This document shows, one piece after another, positions 1 to 7,304 of a stretch of DNA of 12,309 nt. Every line of letters starts with the position of its first letter. Within the stretch, counting starts at the first letter, position 1. The stretch is taken from assembly GCA_003661945.1 (NCBI GenBank), contig QMXC01000010.1, positions 1 through 12,309 of the forward strand. The letters are read 5' to 3'. The position numbers and the translations under genes were made by a program. The notes below the pieces were generated by a model. It did not search any database. It was not told where the DNA came from and worked only from the letters and a program-made list of their open reading frames with translations. This DNA is from Candidatus Bathyarchaeota archaeon. GTDB taxonomy: Archaea; Thermoproteota; Bathyarchaeia; Bathyarchaeales; UBA233.

Positions 1-82
1 CATAGAATTCTAAGCTTCCCTTAACAATGTATGCGGGAACCATCTCAGTGTTCACCGCCTCCAATGAAGAGACGATATACAC
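1..82 (-). CDS. Possible 5' end of a minus-strand gene running off the left edge
   Basis: On the minus strand one frame has no stop from position 202 to the edge; the other two minus frames and all three plus frames are closed within about the first 115 bases. The first usable start in the open frame is a GTG at 80-82, giving about 27 residues (begins MYIVSSLEAVNTEM) before the edge. The open frame upstream of the GTG also reads like protein, but it contains no ATG, GTG or TTG. A GGAGG-like ribosome site lies at 176-181 but has no start codon at the right distance, and the GTG has none close by. A TATA-like element at 205-211 could drive it. I do not recognise the product, and the frame may be open by chance. 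Confidence 0.25.
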   Translation of the reverse strand, partial: MYIVSSLEAVNTEMVPAYIVKGSLEFY

Positions 83-203
83 GAGTTCAACGGACCCTAT
101 GACTATTCTGTTTATTGCGGGATGAAAATGTCCGATAAAAAATGTAATTTTTTCAGGAAATGGGTTCGTATTTAACCCTCCGTTCGAGCTCTGATCTAAG
201 TCC

Positions 204-213
204 TATATAAGTT
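204..213 (-). promoter_or_regulatory. TATA-box-like element, probably for the left-edge gene
   Basis: Read on the minus strand this is AAACTTATATAGG, a good archaeal TATA element with A-rich sequence upstream. Just upstream of it on the minus strand are 5-base inverted arms, TGTCA (215-219) and TGACA (232-236), separated by 12 bases. The element is nearly palindromic, so direction cannot be fixed from sequence. Nothing on the plus strand downstream could use it, because the next gene ends at 276 on the opposite strand. The rest of 206-275 shows no gene. Confidence 0.35.
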
Positions 214-275
214 TTGTCATATATTAGAATCTGACATGGGTAATTATGAAAATAGTTTTCCGAACGTAAAAGTTG

Positions 276-836
276 TTATTTAGAATTTTGTTTTTGGTTG
301 AAGTGCCATTCGCACCATAGGTCCGGGGGATGTTTGTCTGGTGGGCAAACTTTGCACGTTACCTCTATGTTCGGGTTTAGGGTTTTGGCGAAGTTTTTCA
401 AATAGCCATACCGCACTTTTTTGCATGGGAACTCGCCTAGTCCTTTTCGGAGCCTAGCTTCCTGTGTTCTACATTTAACTATCCGCAGTATAGCCTTCGT
501 CGGCGTAATCTCTATTTCCTTGTTTTCTTGATGGTCGAGAGCCCAGCTTGTGTTCCGTAGAAGAAACATGAGAGTGGTTAGGTCCACGTTTCCTTCTATT
601 TGGAACAGTTTGCGTAGGCTTTTGGCTTCGAGGATAGCCATGGTTTTCCAGCATTCTGCGTCTATTTCGGTTGCGGCTTCTGTTCCGAATTTTGCTTCTA
701 TCCCGAGGAAGTATAAGCCGTCTACACGCCACAAGTTACGGATTTGAAGAAAGAAAATGTCGAAAAGCCTTTCTTCACCCAGTTTACGAAGCAGTTCACG
801 GTCAGAAAGCCTTTCCACGTCGGTTTTATCTATCAC
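276..836 (-). CDS. DUF6125-like conserved archaeal protein of unknown function
   Basis: The 186-residue soluble protein begins at a GTG (834-836) preceded by GAAGGTGA, with the ribosome site 6 bases away, which supports this start. The N-terminal half is helical, with a segment at about 36-70 (WRVDGLYFLGIEAKFG) that recalls DUF6125 proteins, a group I associate with the L-2-amino-thiazoline-4-carboxylate hydrolase-like families. The C-terminal part has conserved-looking cysteines and histidines: QEARLRKGLGEFPCK at 125-139 with C138, then a C161-x2-C164 pair in CKVCPPDKHPPDLWCEWHF (161-179), with C175, H169 and H178. This pattern suggests metal binding or a catalytic cysteine, but no activity can be assigned. 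It stands alone, divergent from dinB. The family name is from memory; the residues are seen directly. Confidence 0.75.
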   Translation of the reverse strand: MIDKTDVERLSDRELLRKLGEERLFDIFFLQIRNLWRVDGLYFLGIEAKFGTEAATEIDAECWKTMAILEAKSLRKLFQIEGNVDLTTLMFLLRNTSWALDHQENKEIEITPTKAILRIVKCRTQEARLRKGLGEFPCKKVRYGYLKNFAKTLNPNIEVTCKVCPPDKHPPDLWCEWHFNQKQNSK

Positions 837-973
837 GAAGTTTCACCTTCAGCCGTGCCGAGAACAAATAATTTACCAAGTTGCAGTTTTAAGTTTACCC
901 CTTTTAATGCACCGCAACATTTTGTTAAAATAGAACGTTCTCGCAGTTATCAATATACGGGGAAAGTGCGGTT
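837..973. promoter_or_regulatory. Divergent intergenic region between the DUF6125-like gene and dinB
   Basis: This 137-base spacer must hold both promoters. For dinB a TATA-like GTTAAAATAG lies at 924-933, which would give a transcript starting near 954 and a leader of about 20 bases. For the minus-strand gene a weaker A/T element (TAAATTATTTG on the minus strand, around 867-877) lies about 35 bases upstream of the GTG. No clear operator is visible. Confidence 0.35.
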
Positions 974-2053
974 ATGCGCGAACGCAAACGGAGAATAGTG
1001 TTGCACGTTGACATGGACCATTTTTTCACTGCTATAGAGGAACGGTTTCATCCCGAATATAAGGGTAAGCCGGTAATCGTCGGTGCCGACCCGAAAGAGG
1101 GGAAGGGACGGGGAGTTGTAAGCACGTGCAATTACGAGGCGAGGAAATACGGTGTGAAATCTGGAATGCCCATTTCCAGAGCTTGGAAGCTTTGCCCCCA
1201 CGCGGTTTATCTGCGACCTAACTACGAGCTTTACCTGGAGGTTTCTCGACGAATCATGGAGATATTGAAGCGTTACGGGGACAGTTTCGAACAGTTTGGC
1301 ATAGATGAGGCTTTCCTAGATGTGAGCTCGAAAGTTTCGGATTACGAGGAAGCTCGAAGGCTAGCTGAGAAGATAAAGAGTGAAATTTTTGAAGCTGAAG
1401 GGTTAACGTGCTCCATAGGGGTTGCGCCCAACAAGCTGGTGGCAAAGATAGCCAGCGACTTTCAAAAACCCGACGGCTTAACAGTTGTTAAAGAAGAGGA
1501 AGTTCGAAGCTTTCTTGCGCCTTTGCCCGTTCGCAAGCTTTTGTGGGTTGGACGGAAAACGGAGAAAAAACTGAAGGATATGGGCATAAATACCATTGGA
1601 GACTTGGCGAACTGTGACCCTTCATTGCTCATGGAAAAGTTTGGGGCTATGGGTTTTCAGTACAGCCTCATGGCTAAGGGCATAGACGATTCGCCGGTAG
1701 GCGGCGACTTCGGAGCCGTGAAATCCATAAGCCGAGACCGTACATTCGAGGAAGACACGTCCGACGTGAAGAAGGTTTTCGAGACTTTGAGCAAGCTAGC
1801 GAAGGAGATTCACGACGAAGTGGTGGGGCAGAACTTGTATTTCAAAACAGTTACTGTCAAAGTGCGATACGAAGATTTTGAAACCCACACTCATAGCAAA
1901 ACGTTGCCCTTCCTGACCAATCGTTTAGAGGACATAGAGAAGAACGCGCGGAGACTGTTGCAGCCTTACTTGGAAAGCGAAAAGAGAATTCGTCTCGTGG
2001 GAGTTAAGGTTTCCAACCTTTTTTCCGGCGAGAAGCAGAAAACGTTAACTTAA
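974..2053 (+). CDS. dinB: Y-family translesion DNA polymerase (DNA polymerase IV / Dpo4 type)
   Basis: The 359-residue polymerase copies past damaged template bases. The first palm motif is HVDMDHFF with metal ligand D13 and F18 at the steric-gate position (aligning with Dpo4 Y12, which excludes ribonucleotides). The second is FGIDEAFLDVS with catalytic D111 and E112. The signature SIGVAPNKLVAKIASD follows, then a helix-hairpin-helix thumb around residues 185-210 and the little-finger domain to the C-terminus. The length is normal for the core enzyme. The protein ends in GEKQKTLT: the QxxL start of a PCNA-interacting box is there, but the two aromatic residues that complete it are missing. 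The start is the first ATG of the frame; the upstream GGGGAAAGTG is a weak ribosome site. uppP follows after 47 bases. Confidence 0.95.
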   Translation: MRERKRRIVLHVDMDHFFTAIEERFHPEYKGKPVIVGADPKEGKGRGVVSTCNYEARKYGVKSGMPISRAWKLCPHAVYLRPNYELYLEVSRRIMEILKRYGDSFEQFGIDEAFLDVSSKVSDYEEARRLAEKIKSEIFEAEGLTCSIGVAPNKLVAKIASDFQKPDGLTVVKEEEVRSFLAPLPVRKLLWVGRKTEKKLKDMGINTIGDLANCDPSLLMEKFGAMGFQYSLMAKGIDDSPVGGDFGAVKSISRDRTFEEDTSDVKKVFETLSKLAKEIHDEVVGQNLYFKTVTVKVRYEDFETHTHSKTLPFLTNRLEDIEKNARRLLQPYLESEKRIRLVGVKVSNLFSGEKQKTLT

Positions 2054-2100
2054 AAGCAGGGTAGCCTAAATTATTCTGAAAACATTTCGAGACAAGGTGC

Positions 2101-2889
2101 ATGGAAGATTTGAGGCTTGACGAAGCAGCGCTGTTAGGGCTTGTTCAAGGCGTAACCGAGTGGCTGCCCGTTTCAAGTTCCGGACACCTAGCGCTCGTCC
2201 AGATTTTTCTAGAACTAAAGCCCCCTCTATTCTTCGACGTCATGCTGCATTTCGGCACGCTTCTCGTGGTCTTAGCCTTTTTCCGCCATGACATAGCCGA
2301 GTTCTTCCGCGAAGAAAAACGTCGTGAAGGCGCCGGTGGCTACTTGTTGAAAGTGTTTGCGGCGTTGATACCTACCGCTGTCATCGGCGTTGTTTTCGGC
2401 GATATTTTCGAATCTTTTTTCTCAAACGCGGTTGCCGTAGCGGTTGCCTTGCTTTTTACCGGAGCAATATTATACGCTTCAGAGCGTGTAAGCGAAGGCA
2501 ACAGAAAAATAGGGTTTACACAAGCCTTTGTGATAGGCATAGCCCAGGGAATAGCGATTATCCCAGGAGTTTCCCGCAGCGGCTTCACCATCGCAGCGGG
2601 GTTGCTCTTAGGCGTGAAACGGGAGGAAACTTTCAAGTTTTCCTTCGCAATTTTTGTTCCAGCTGTCTTAGGCGCGCTAGCTAAAACGTTTTTGGAGGAG
2701 GCTGGTCAAATAGGCTTGAACGGTGTAGGCTGGCTTGAAGTTGCTGTTGGAACAACAGTGGCTGCCGTTGTGGGATATTTCTCTATTAAACTTCTAGCTC
2801 AAATACTTGCTAAAAGGCGATTCCACGTTTTCGCATACTATTGCTGGGCGGTTGGAGCGTCCCTTCTGCTATGGCTAGCTGTTTCTTAA
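2101..2889 (+). CDS. uppP: Undecaprenyl-diphosphatase family membrane protein (UppP/BacA)
   Basis: The 262-residue integral membrane enzyme removes a phosphate from polyprenyl diphosphate so the lipid carrier can be reused. In bacteria the substrate is undecaprenyl diphosphate for cell-wall synthesis. In an archaeon the likely substrate is the polyprenyl or dolichyl carrier of surface glycosylation, which is inference. Both family signatures are intact: QGVTEWLPVSSSGHL (Q16, E20, S25-S27, H29) and PGVSRSG (155-161, with R159). Hydrophobic segments fall at about 47-62, 84-100, 107-125, 140-155, 181-197, 212-225 and 243-261. AGGTG ends only 1 base before the ATG at 2101, too close for a normal ribosome site. 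The message may be leaderless from an AAATTATT element at 2068-2075, or translation may begin at the TTG at 2110. Confidence 0.93.
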   Translation: MEDLRLDEAALLGLVQGVTEWLPVSSSGHLALVQIFLELKPPLFFDVMLHFGTLLVVLAFFRHDIAEFFREEKRREGAGGYLLKVFAALIPTAVIGVVFGDIFESFFSNAVAVAVALLFTGAILYASERVSEGNRKIGFTQAFVIGIAQGIAIIPGVSRSGFTIAAGLLLGVKREETFKFSFAIFVPAVLGALAKTFLEEAGQIGLNGVGWLEVAVGTTVAAVVGYFSIKLLAQILAKRRFHVFAYYCWAVGASLLLWLAVS

Positions 2890-2933
2890 GACTTGCCTTA
2901 GAAATGTTTTCCGAGGTTTTGGAGAACGGTAAT

Positions 2934-2942
2934 GTTTAAAAG
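2934..2942 (+). promoter_or_regulatory. TATA box for the glutamate-synthase-like gene
   Basis: TTTAAAAG at 2935-2942 lies in the 109-base gap after uppP. A start site about 25 bases downstream would give a leader of about 35 bases that contains the GGAG ribosome site. This suggests the flavoprotein gene is transcribed separately from dinB-uppP. Confidence 0.45.
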
Positions 2943-2998
2943 CTTGTGCGGAGTATCCTCAAACTCTAAGCTTTACAAACGTAAAGGAGAAGAAGAAA

Positions 2999-4606
2999 TT
3001 GACCGAACGAGTACACCCCAACTCCTCGTATCTAAACGCCAAATCAACAACAGGAACCCAAACACGAGTCAAAGACACAAGCCCAACGAGCGGAATGTGC
3101 CCAATATGCATACGCGACTGCCCCTTCATGTGCGAAATAGGTCTCTCCGCATTCAGAGGAAGAGAAGCGCTTTACCCGGTTCCACTACAGTTCGGCGCCA
3201 GCACCGCGGGAGCACTTAAAGACTTCAGACTTGACTGGTCGCACTTCAACATCCAATCAGCCCTATTTGAAGTCCACGGGATAGAAGCTGACCCGGACCA
3301 CGCGATATTTGAAAACGCTAATACTGAAACAACCGTAGGCGGAGTAAAGCTCAAAATCCCAATAATGGTGGGAGCCTTAGGTTCAACAGAAGTGGCGCGT
3401 AGAAACTGGGAAGGCTTGGCGATCGGCACAGCTATATCTGGAGCGTCCCTTATAATAGGTGAAAACGTCTGCGGAATGGACGAAAACTCCATAATAACCA
3501 ACGGAAAAGTAACGCATTCGGAAGAGCTCAAACGCAGAGTTGACCTTTACCGGAAATTCTGGGATGGAAAATACGGCGAAATAGTAGTTCAAACAAACGT
3601 TGAAGACCAACGTCTAGGCGTGGATGTTTATGCCGTGTCAAAGCTTGAAGTAAACGTAATCGAGAGAAAGTGGGGACAAGGAGCAAAAGCCATAGGCGGC
3701 GAAGTCCGCATACGAAAACTCGAAAAAGCCATAATGCTCAAGAAACGCGGATACATCGTTATACCCGACCCAGAAGACCCCAACGTTCAGCAAGCATTCA
3801 GGGAAGGCGTGTTCCAATCATTCGAAAGACACAGCCGAGTAGGCATACCTAAACTTAAGGACTTTGTAGAAGACGTAGAGTGGCTTAGACAGCAAGGAGC
3901 AAAACACGTTTATCTCAAAACAGGCGCCTACAGACCCTCAGCCGTCGCTTACACCATGAAAATTGCTTCCGAGGCGAAGATAGACTCTGTAACCTTCGAC
4001 GGAGCAGGCGGCGGAACGGGAATGAGCCCGGTGCCCATGATGGACGAGATGAGCATACCTACGGTTTACCTTGAAGCACTGGTTCTCAAATGCGCCCAAA
4101 TCCTCAAACGAAAAGGCAGACACGTCCCAGACATTGCTATGGCAGGCGGCTTCATAAACGAGACGCAGATATTCAAAGCTATCGCAATGAGCAACTATGG
4201 AGACGGCCCATACGTAAAAGCCGTGCTCATGGGAAGATCTCCGTTAACAGCGGTAATGAAAGCCTCTTACTTCGTGGAACTCGCAAAGGAAGGAAAACTG
4301 CCTAGAAGTTTCAAAGAAAGATACGGAGACAATCCTGAAAAGTTCTTCATAAGCATGCCCGAGTTGAAAGCAAAGTACGGCGAAAGAGTGAAGGAGATTC
4401 CTTACGAAGCGGTGGGACTATACGGGTATCTGCATGACCGTATAAGGGTAGGCTTGATGCAGCTGCTCGCTGGAAGCCGCAAGTGGCGGCTTGACTTAAT
4501 AAACAGGAACGACCTTATGGCGCTAACCGAAAGGGCAGCGAAAGTAACTGGAATACCGCTCGTGGAAGAAGCAGAACAAGACGCGCTTGAAAGAATACTC
4601 GAATAA
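2999..4606 (+). CDS. FMN-binding glutamate synthase family protein (stand-alone GltB-type domain)
   Basis: The 535-residue protein corresponds to the FMN/synthase barrel of the glutamate synthase large subunit. Family motifs are KWGQGAKAIGGE (224-235) and the flavin-phosphate loop FDGAGGGTGMSP (333-344), followed by IAMAGGF (379-385). It has no N-terminal glutaminase domain. Where the full enzyme has [3Fe-4S] cysteines after the barrel I see none. Instead there is an N-terminal cluster CPICIRDCPFMC (C34, C37, C41, C45), probably iron-sulfur or zinc binding. Related proteins are widespread in archaea, but their reaction is generally unproven; glutamate synthesis would need a separate ammonia source. 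The start is TTG at 2999, supported by AAGGAGA at 2984-2990 with 8 bases of spacing. It has its own promoter and sits alone. Confidence 0.9.
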   Translation: MTERVHPNSSYLNAKSTTGTQTRVKDTSPTSGMCPICIRDCPFMCEIGLSAFRGREALYPVPLQFGASTAGALKDFRLDWSHFNIQSALFEVHGIEADPDHAIFENANTETTVGGVKLKIPIMVGALGSTEVARRNWEGLAIGTAISGASLIIGENVCGMDENSIITNGKVTHSEELKRRVDLYRKFWDGKYGEIVVQTNVEDQRLGVDVYAVSKLEVNVIERKWGQGAKAIGGEVRIRKLEKAIMLKKRGYIVIPDPEDPNVQQAFREGVFQSFERHSRVGIPKLKDFVEDVEWLRQQGAKHVYLKTGAYRPSAVAYTMKIASEAKIDSVTFDGAGGGTGMSPVPMMDEMSIPTVYLEALVLKCAQILKRKGRHVPDIAMAGGFINETQIFKAIAMSNYGDGPYVKAVLMGRSPLTAVMKASYFVELAKEGKLPRSFKERYGDNPEKFFISMPELKAKYGERVKEIPYEAVGLYGYLHDRIRVGLMQLLAGSRKWRLDLINRNDLMALTERAAKVTGIPLVEEAEQDALERILE

Positions 4607-4608
4607 AC

Positions 4609-4660
4609 CCTCCTCCCTCTTATTTTTCTATAAAGCTTCTCCGGCTCTCTACGAGAAGAA
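4609..4660 (+). terminator. Probable terminator region after the glutamate-synthase-like gene
   Basis: A pyrimidine-rich run with TTATTTTTCTAT (4620-4631) directly follows the stop codon, as in archaeal T-tract termination. It is followed by a 6-base inverted repeat, CTTCTC (4636-4641) and GAGAAG (4653-4658), with an 11-base loop. Termination by the T-tract is the simpler reading; the hairpin may be incidental. Confidence 0.4.
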
Positions 4661-4661
4661 C

Positions 4662-4672
4662 TAATTTATTAA
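4662..4672 (+). promoter_or_regulatory. TATA-like element for the rfcS-rfcL operon
   Basis: TAATTTATTAA lies about 50 bases upstream of the rfcS ATG. A start site near 4693 would give a leader of about 28 bases that includes AAAGGA (4705-4710), the likely ribosome site. Confidence 0.4.
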
Positions 4673-4720
4673 CGCATACAACACTATTTTACACAATCAT
4701 CTAGAAAGGACGAGTCTGTT

Positions 4721-5698
4721 ATGAGCTTTGAGATGTGGGCAGAAAAATACCGGCCGAAAACGCTGGACGAAATCGTTAACCAGAGGGAAATAGTTGAACG
4801 GCTCAAAAGCTTCGTAAAGGCGAAAAACGTTCCGCACTGTATTTTCGCTGGTCCTCCGGGAACGGGAAAAACTACGGCTGCGCTTTGCTTGGCTCGAGAC
4901 TTGTACGGCGATGCTTATCGTGAACACCTTATGGAGTTGAACGCGAGCGATGAGCGGGGGATAGACGTTGTGAGGGAAACCGTGAAAACCTTTGCTCGGG
5001 TGCGTTCCATAGGAGAGGTTCCGTTCAAAATTTTGATATTAGATGAGGCGGACAACATGACCGCTGACGCTCAGCAAGCTTTGAGGCGGACGATGGAGCG
5101 GTACACAGAGACATGCCGGTTCATACTCATCGCGAACTACAGCGGAAAAATAATTGAACCCATACAGTCCCGATGCGCACCCTTCCGCTTCACGTATCTT
5201 CCTAAAGCCGAACATGACGCTTTCTTGAGGCGCATAGCCGAAAACGAAAGCGTCACACTGCTCGACGACGGGCTGGAAGCCATATTCGACGTATGCAGCG
5301 GGGACATGCGTAAAGCCATAAACACGCTTCAAGCAGCAGCTTCGCTGGGGAAACCCATAACAGCCGAAATCGTGTACTCCGTTGTAGGCAGAGCTCATCC
5401 AGCGGATGTGCAGAAAATGGTGTTGACGGCTTTAAACGGTGACTTTACCGGCGCGAGGGAAAAGCTCCGTGAGATGATACAGAAGTACGGCGTAGCTGGA
5501 ACAGACATCATACGGCAAATTCACACCGAAATCTTCCGCCTTAGCATACCTGAACCGTGGAAAATACGGCTAGCTGACACCGTGGGTGAAATAGACTTTA
5601 GGCTTGTACAAGGCTCCAACGAAGAAGTCCAGCTGAGCGCAATGCTCGCCCGACTGGTAGAAGCAGGATACGAAATGAAACAGACAGAAAAGGGTTAA
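4721..5698 (+). CDS. rfcS: Replication factor C small subunit
   Basis: This 325-residue AAA+ ATPase is the repeated subunit of the clamp loader that opens PCNA and places it on primed DNA. It begins MSFEMWAEKYRPKTL, typical of the family. Walker A GPPGTGKT is at 44-51, Walker B LILDEAD at 105-111, the RFC box LRRTMERY at 121-128, sensor 1 around ILIAN (135-139), and the SRC arginine finger at S150-R151-C152. Sensor 2 is in GDMRKAINTLQ. The C-terminal collar domain is complete and the length is normal. rfcL begins 6 bases after the stop codon, so the two are certainly co-transcribed. Confidence 0.97.
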   Translation: MSFEMWAEKYRPKTLDEIVNQREIVERLKSFVKAKNVPHCIFAGPPGTGKTTAALCLARDLYGDAYREHLMELNASDERGIDVVRETVKTFARVRSIGEVPFKILILDEADNMTADAQQALRRTMERYTETCRFILIANYSGKIIEPIQSRCAPFRFTYLPKAEHDAFLRRIAENESVTLLDDGLEAIFDVCSGDMRKAINTLQAAASLGKPITAEIVYSVVGRAHPADVQKMVLTALNGDFTGAREKLREMIQKYGVAGTDIIRQIHTEIFRLSIPEPWKIRLADTVGEIDFRLVQGSNEEVQLSAMLARLVEAGYEMKQTEKG

Positions 5699-5704
5699 AT
5701 CGTC

Positions 5705-6967
5705 ATGTACACGGCTTGGACATTAAAGCATAAGCCTCGAACCCTAAAAGACGTTATAGGAAACAAACAAGCCATACAAACGCTCATAGAATGGGTAAAA
5801 GCTTGGAACAAGGCAGCTCCAAAGAAAAAAGCCGCTTTCCTCTACGGACCACCGGGAATAGGGAAAACCGTAACCGTTGAGGCTTTAGCCCACGACTTGG
5901 ACATGGAGCTGGTTGAGAAAAACGCGAGCGACTACCGAACCGAAGACGCTGTGAAACGTTTCGCCGGCATCGCCTCGCAGTACGCCACGCTGTTCGGCAA
6001 AAAACGCTTGATACTCTTCGACGAGCTAGACGGAATCACGGGCACGCAGGACAGAGGCGGCGTAAAAGCGTTAACGGAAATCATCAAAACCACGCGTTGC
6101 CCAATCGTGCTAATCGCAAACAACGCGTATGACCCGAGGTTCACCAACCTACGAAGATACTGCATGCTCATACAGTTCAAAAAACCCCCGGTCAGCGAAG
6201 TCGTTAAACTGTTGAAGAAAATATGCCTACGAGAAGGAATAGCCGCCGAAGAAGCCGCGTTGAGATTCATCGCTCAACGCTCCGGAGGAGACGTTCGCTC
6301 CGCTATAAATGACCTACAAGCGTTGGCGCAAGGCAAAACAAGGCTTACCTACGACGATGTTTCTTGGCTTGCCTACCGAGACCGGCAAGAAAACATTTTC
6401 ACGGTTCTGAAGATGATTTTCTACGCGAGAAGCTGCACGAGCGCCAAGCAAGCCGTCGACATGGCTGAAGTTGACCCGGACATGCTTTTCGAATGGATAT
6501 ACGAAAACGCTCCACAGCACTTGACGCATCCGCAAGATTTAGCCAGAGCCATGGACGCGCTTTCCATAGCCGACGTCTACCGCGGACGCATCCGTAAAAC
6601 CGGAAACTGGAAGTTCATGCGGTATTTTCTAGATTTCATGACAGCTGGAGTAGCCATGGCTCGACAGAAAAGCAGACCTTCCGGTTGGACGCCGTTCCGT
6701 TTTCCAAAACGGATACAAGAGCTTTCCAGAACAAAAGGTAAAAGAAGACTTGAACTTGCGATTGGAACAAAGATTAAGCGGCGTTTTCACATGTCCGCCT
6801 ATAGAGCTTCAAAAGAGGTTTTGCCCTACATTAAGATAATCTTCGAAAACAACGTGGAAATGGCTGCTGGAATAGCCCGCTGGCTCGACTTGGACAAAGA
6901 GATGATTGAATACATAGTTAGTGATGAAAAAGCAAAAGCTATTTTGGAGCATATGGAAACCCTTTAG
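5705..6967 (+). CDS. rfcL: Replication factor C large subunit (short C-terminus)
   Basis: This 420-residue AAA+ subunit pairs with RfcS in the clamp loader. Walker A GPPGIGKT is at 48-55, Walker B LILFDELD at 102-109, and sensor 1 VLIANN at 135-140. Sensor 2 lies in GGDVRSAINDLQ. The collar follows, with SIADVYRGRIRKTGNWKFMRY and a C-terminal helical region ending DEKAKAILEHMETL. Archaeal large subunits usually continue with a charged linker and a PCNA-interacting box (QxxLxxFF); that tail is absent here, making the protein shorter than usual. AAAAGGG at the end of rfcS may serve as its ribosome site. Its stop codon overlaps the stop of the convergent gene by 4 bases, leaving no room for a tail in this frame. 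Confidence 0.95.
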   Translation: MYTAWTLKHKPRTLKDVIGNKQAIQTLIEWVKAWNKAAPKKKAAFLYGPPGIGKTVTVEALAHDLDMELVEKNASDYRTEDAVKRFAGIASQYATLFGKKRLILFDELDGITGTQDRGGVKALTEIIKTTRCPIVLIANNAYDPRFTNLRRYCMLIQFKKPPVSEVVKLLKKICLREGIAAEEAALRFIAQRSGGDVRSAINDLQALAQGKTRLTYDDVSWLAYRDRQENIFTVLKMIFYARSCTSAKQAVDMAEVDPDMLFEWIYENAPQHLTHPQDLARAMDALSIADVYRGRIRKTGNWKFMRYFLDFMTAGVAMARQKSRPSGWTPFRFPKRIQELSRTKGKRRLELAIGTKIKRRFHMSAYRASKEVLPYIKIIFENNVEMAAGIARWLDLDKEMIEYIVSDEKAKAILEHMETL

Positions 6968-7293
6968 TGGATTTTGCTTCCAACCGCTACGTCCTTTTCC
7001 GGCTGCAAAGCTACAACGTTTCCTTCGTTGTCTTCGGCAGCTAGAATCATGCACTGCGACTCCACGCCCATAAACTTTCGCCGTTCTAGGTTAAGCAGAA
7101 AAGCATACTTTTTTCCAACTAGTTCTTCGGGTTTATACCATTGTAGTAGTCCGGCGACGGCTTGACGTTTCTCCGTGCCGAAATCCACTATCATGCGTAT
7201 CAGATTCCGTGAACCCGGGATATGCTCCGCTTCTAGAACCTTTCCTACACGCATATCCAGCTTCTGAAACTCTTTGAAAGAGATTTCTGCCAC
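6964..7293 (-). CDS. Stand-alone tRNA-binding OB-fold protein (MetRS beta-subunit / CsaA type)
   Basis: The 109-residue protein is a single EMAP-II-like tRNA-binding domain, the module found at the C-terminus of many methionyl-tRNA synthetases and as separate proteins. The motifs are FQKLDMRVGKVLEAEHIPGS (9-28), IVDFG (35-39), the AVAGL segment (45-49), YKPEELVGKK (53-62), and FMGVESQCMILAAED (74-88). It is closer to MetRS tails than to bacterial CsaA, by my recollection of both families. The role is probably to help tRNA binding in trans; a chaperone-like role, as claimed for CsaA, is possible given the Hsp20 gene immediately upstream. The start is GTG at 7293 with GAAGGTGA 5 bases before it. 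It lies 11 bases after hsp20 and overlaps the rfcL stop by 4 bases. Confidence 0.9.
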   Translation of the reverse strand: MAEISFKEFQKLDMRVGKVLEAEHIPGSRNLIRMIVDFGTEKRQAVAGLLQWYKPEELVGKKYAFLLNLERRKFMGVESQCMILAAEDNEGNVVALQPEKDVAVGSKIH

Positions 7294-7304
7294 GTTTTCA
7301 CCTT

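Noticed and set aside
2101..2889. uppP as a recent transfer from bacteria
   Set aside because: The family is common in archaea, and I saw no mobile-element remnants around the gene, so sequence alone does not support recent transfer.
2932..3219. A 95-codon plus-strand frame beginning before the glutamate-synthase-like gene
   Set aside because: It overlaps the real gene in another frame, is arginine- and serine-rich, and starts inside the predicted TATA region.
3172..3531. A 119-codon minus-strand open frame inside the glutamate-synthase-like gene
   Set aside because: It is antisense to a well-supported gene, with no ribosome site and no domain.
5039..5398. A 119-codon minus-strand open frame inside rfcS
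   Set aside because: It is antisense to the Walker B to sensor region of rfcS, which is clearly the coding strand.
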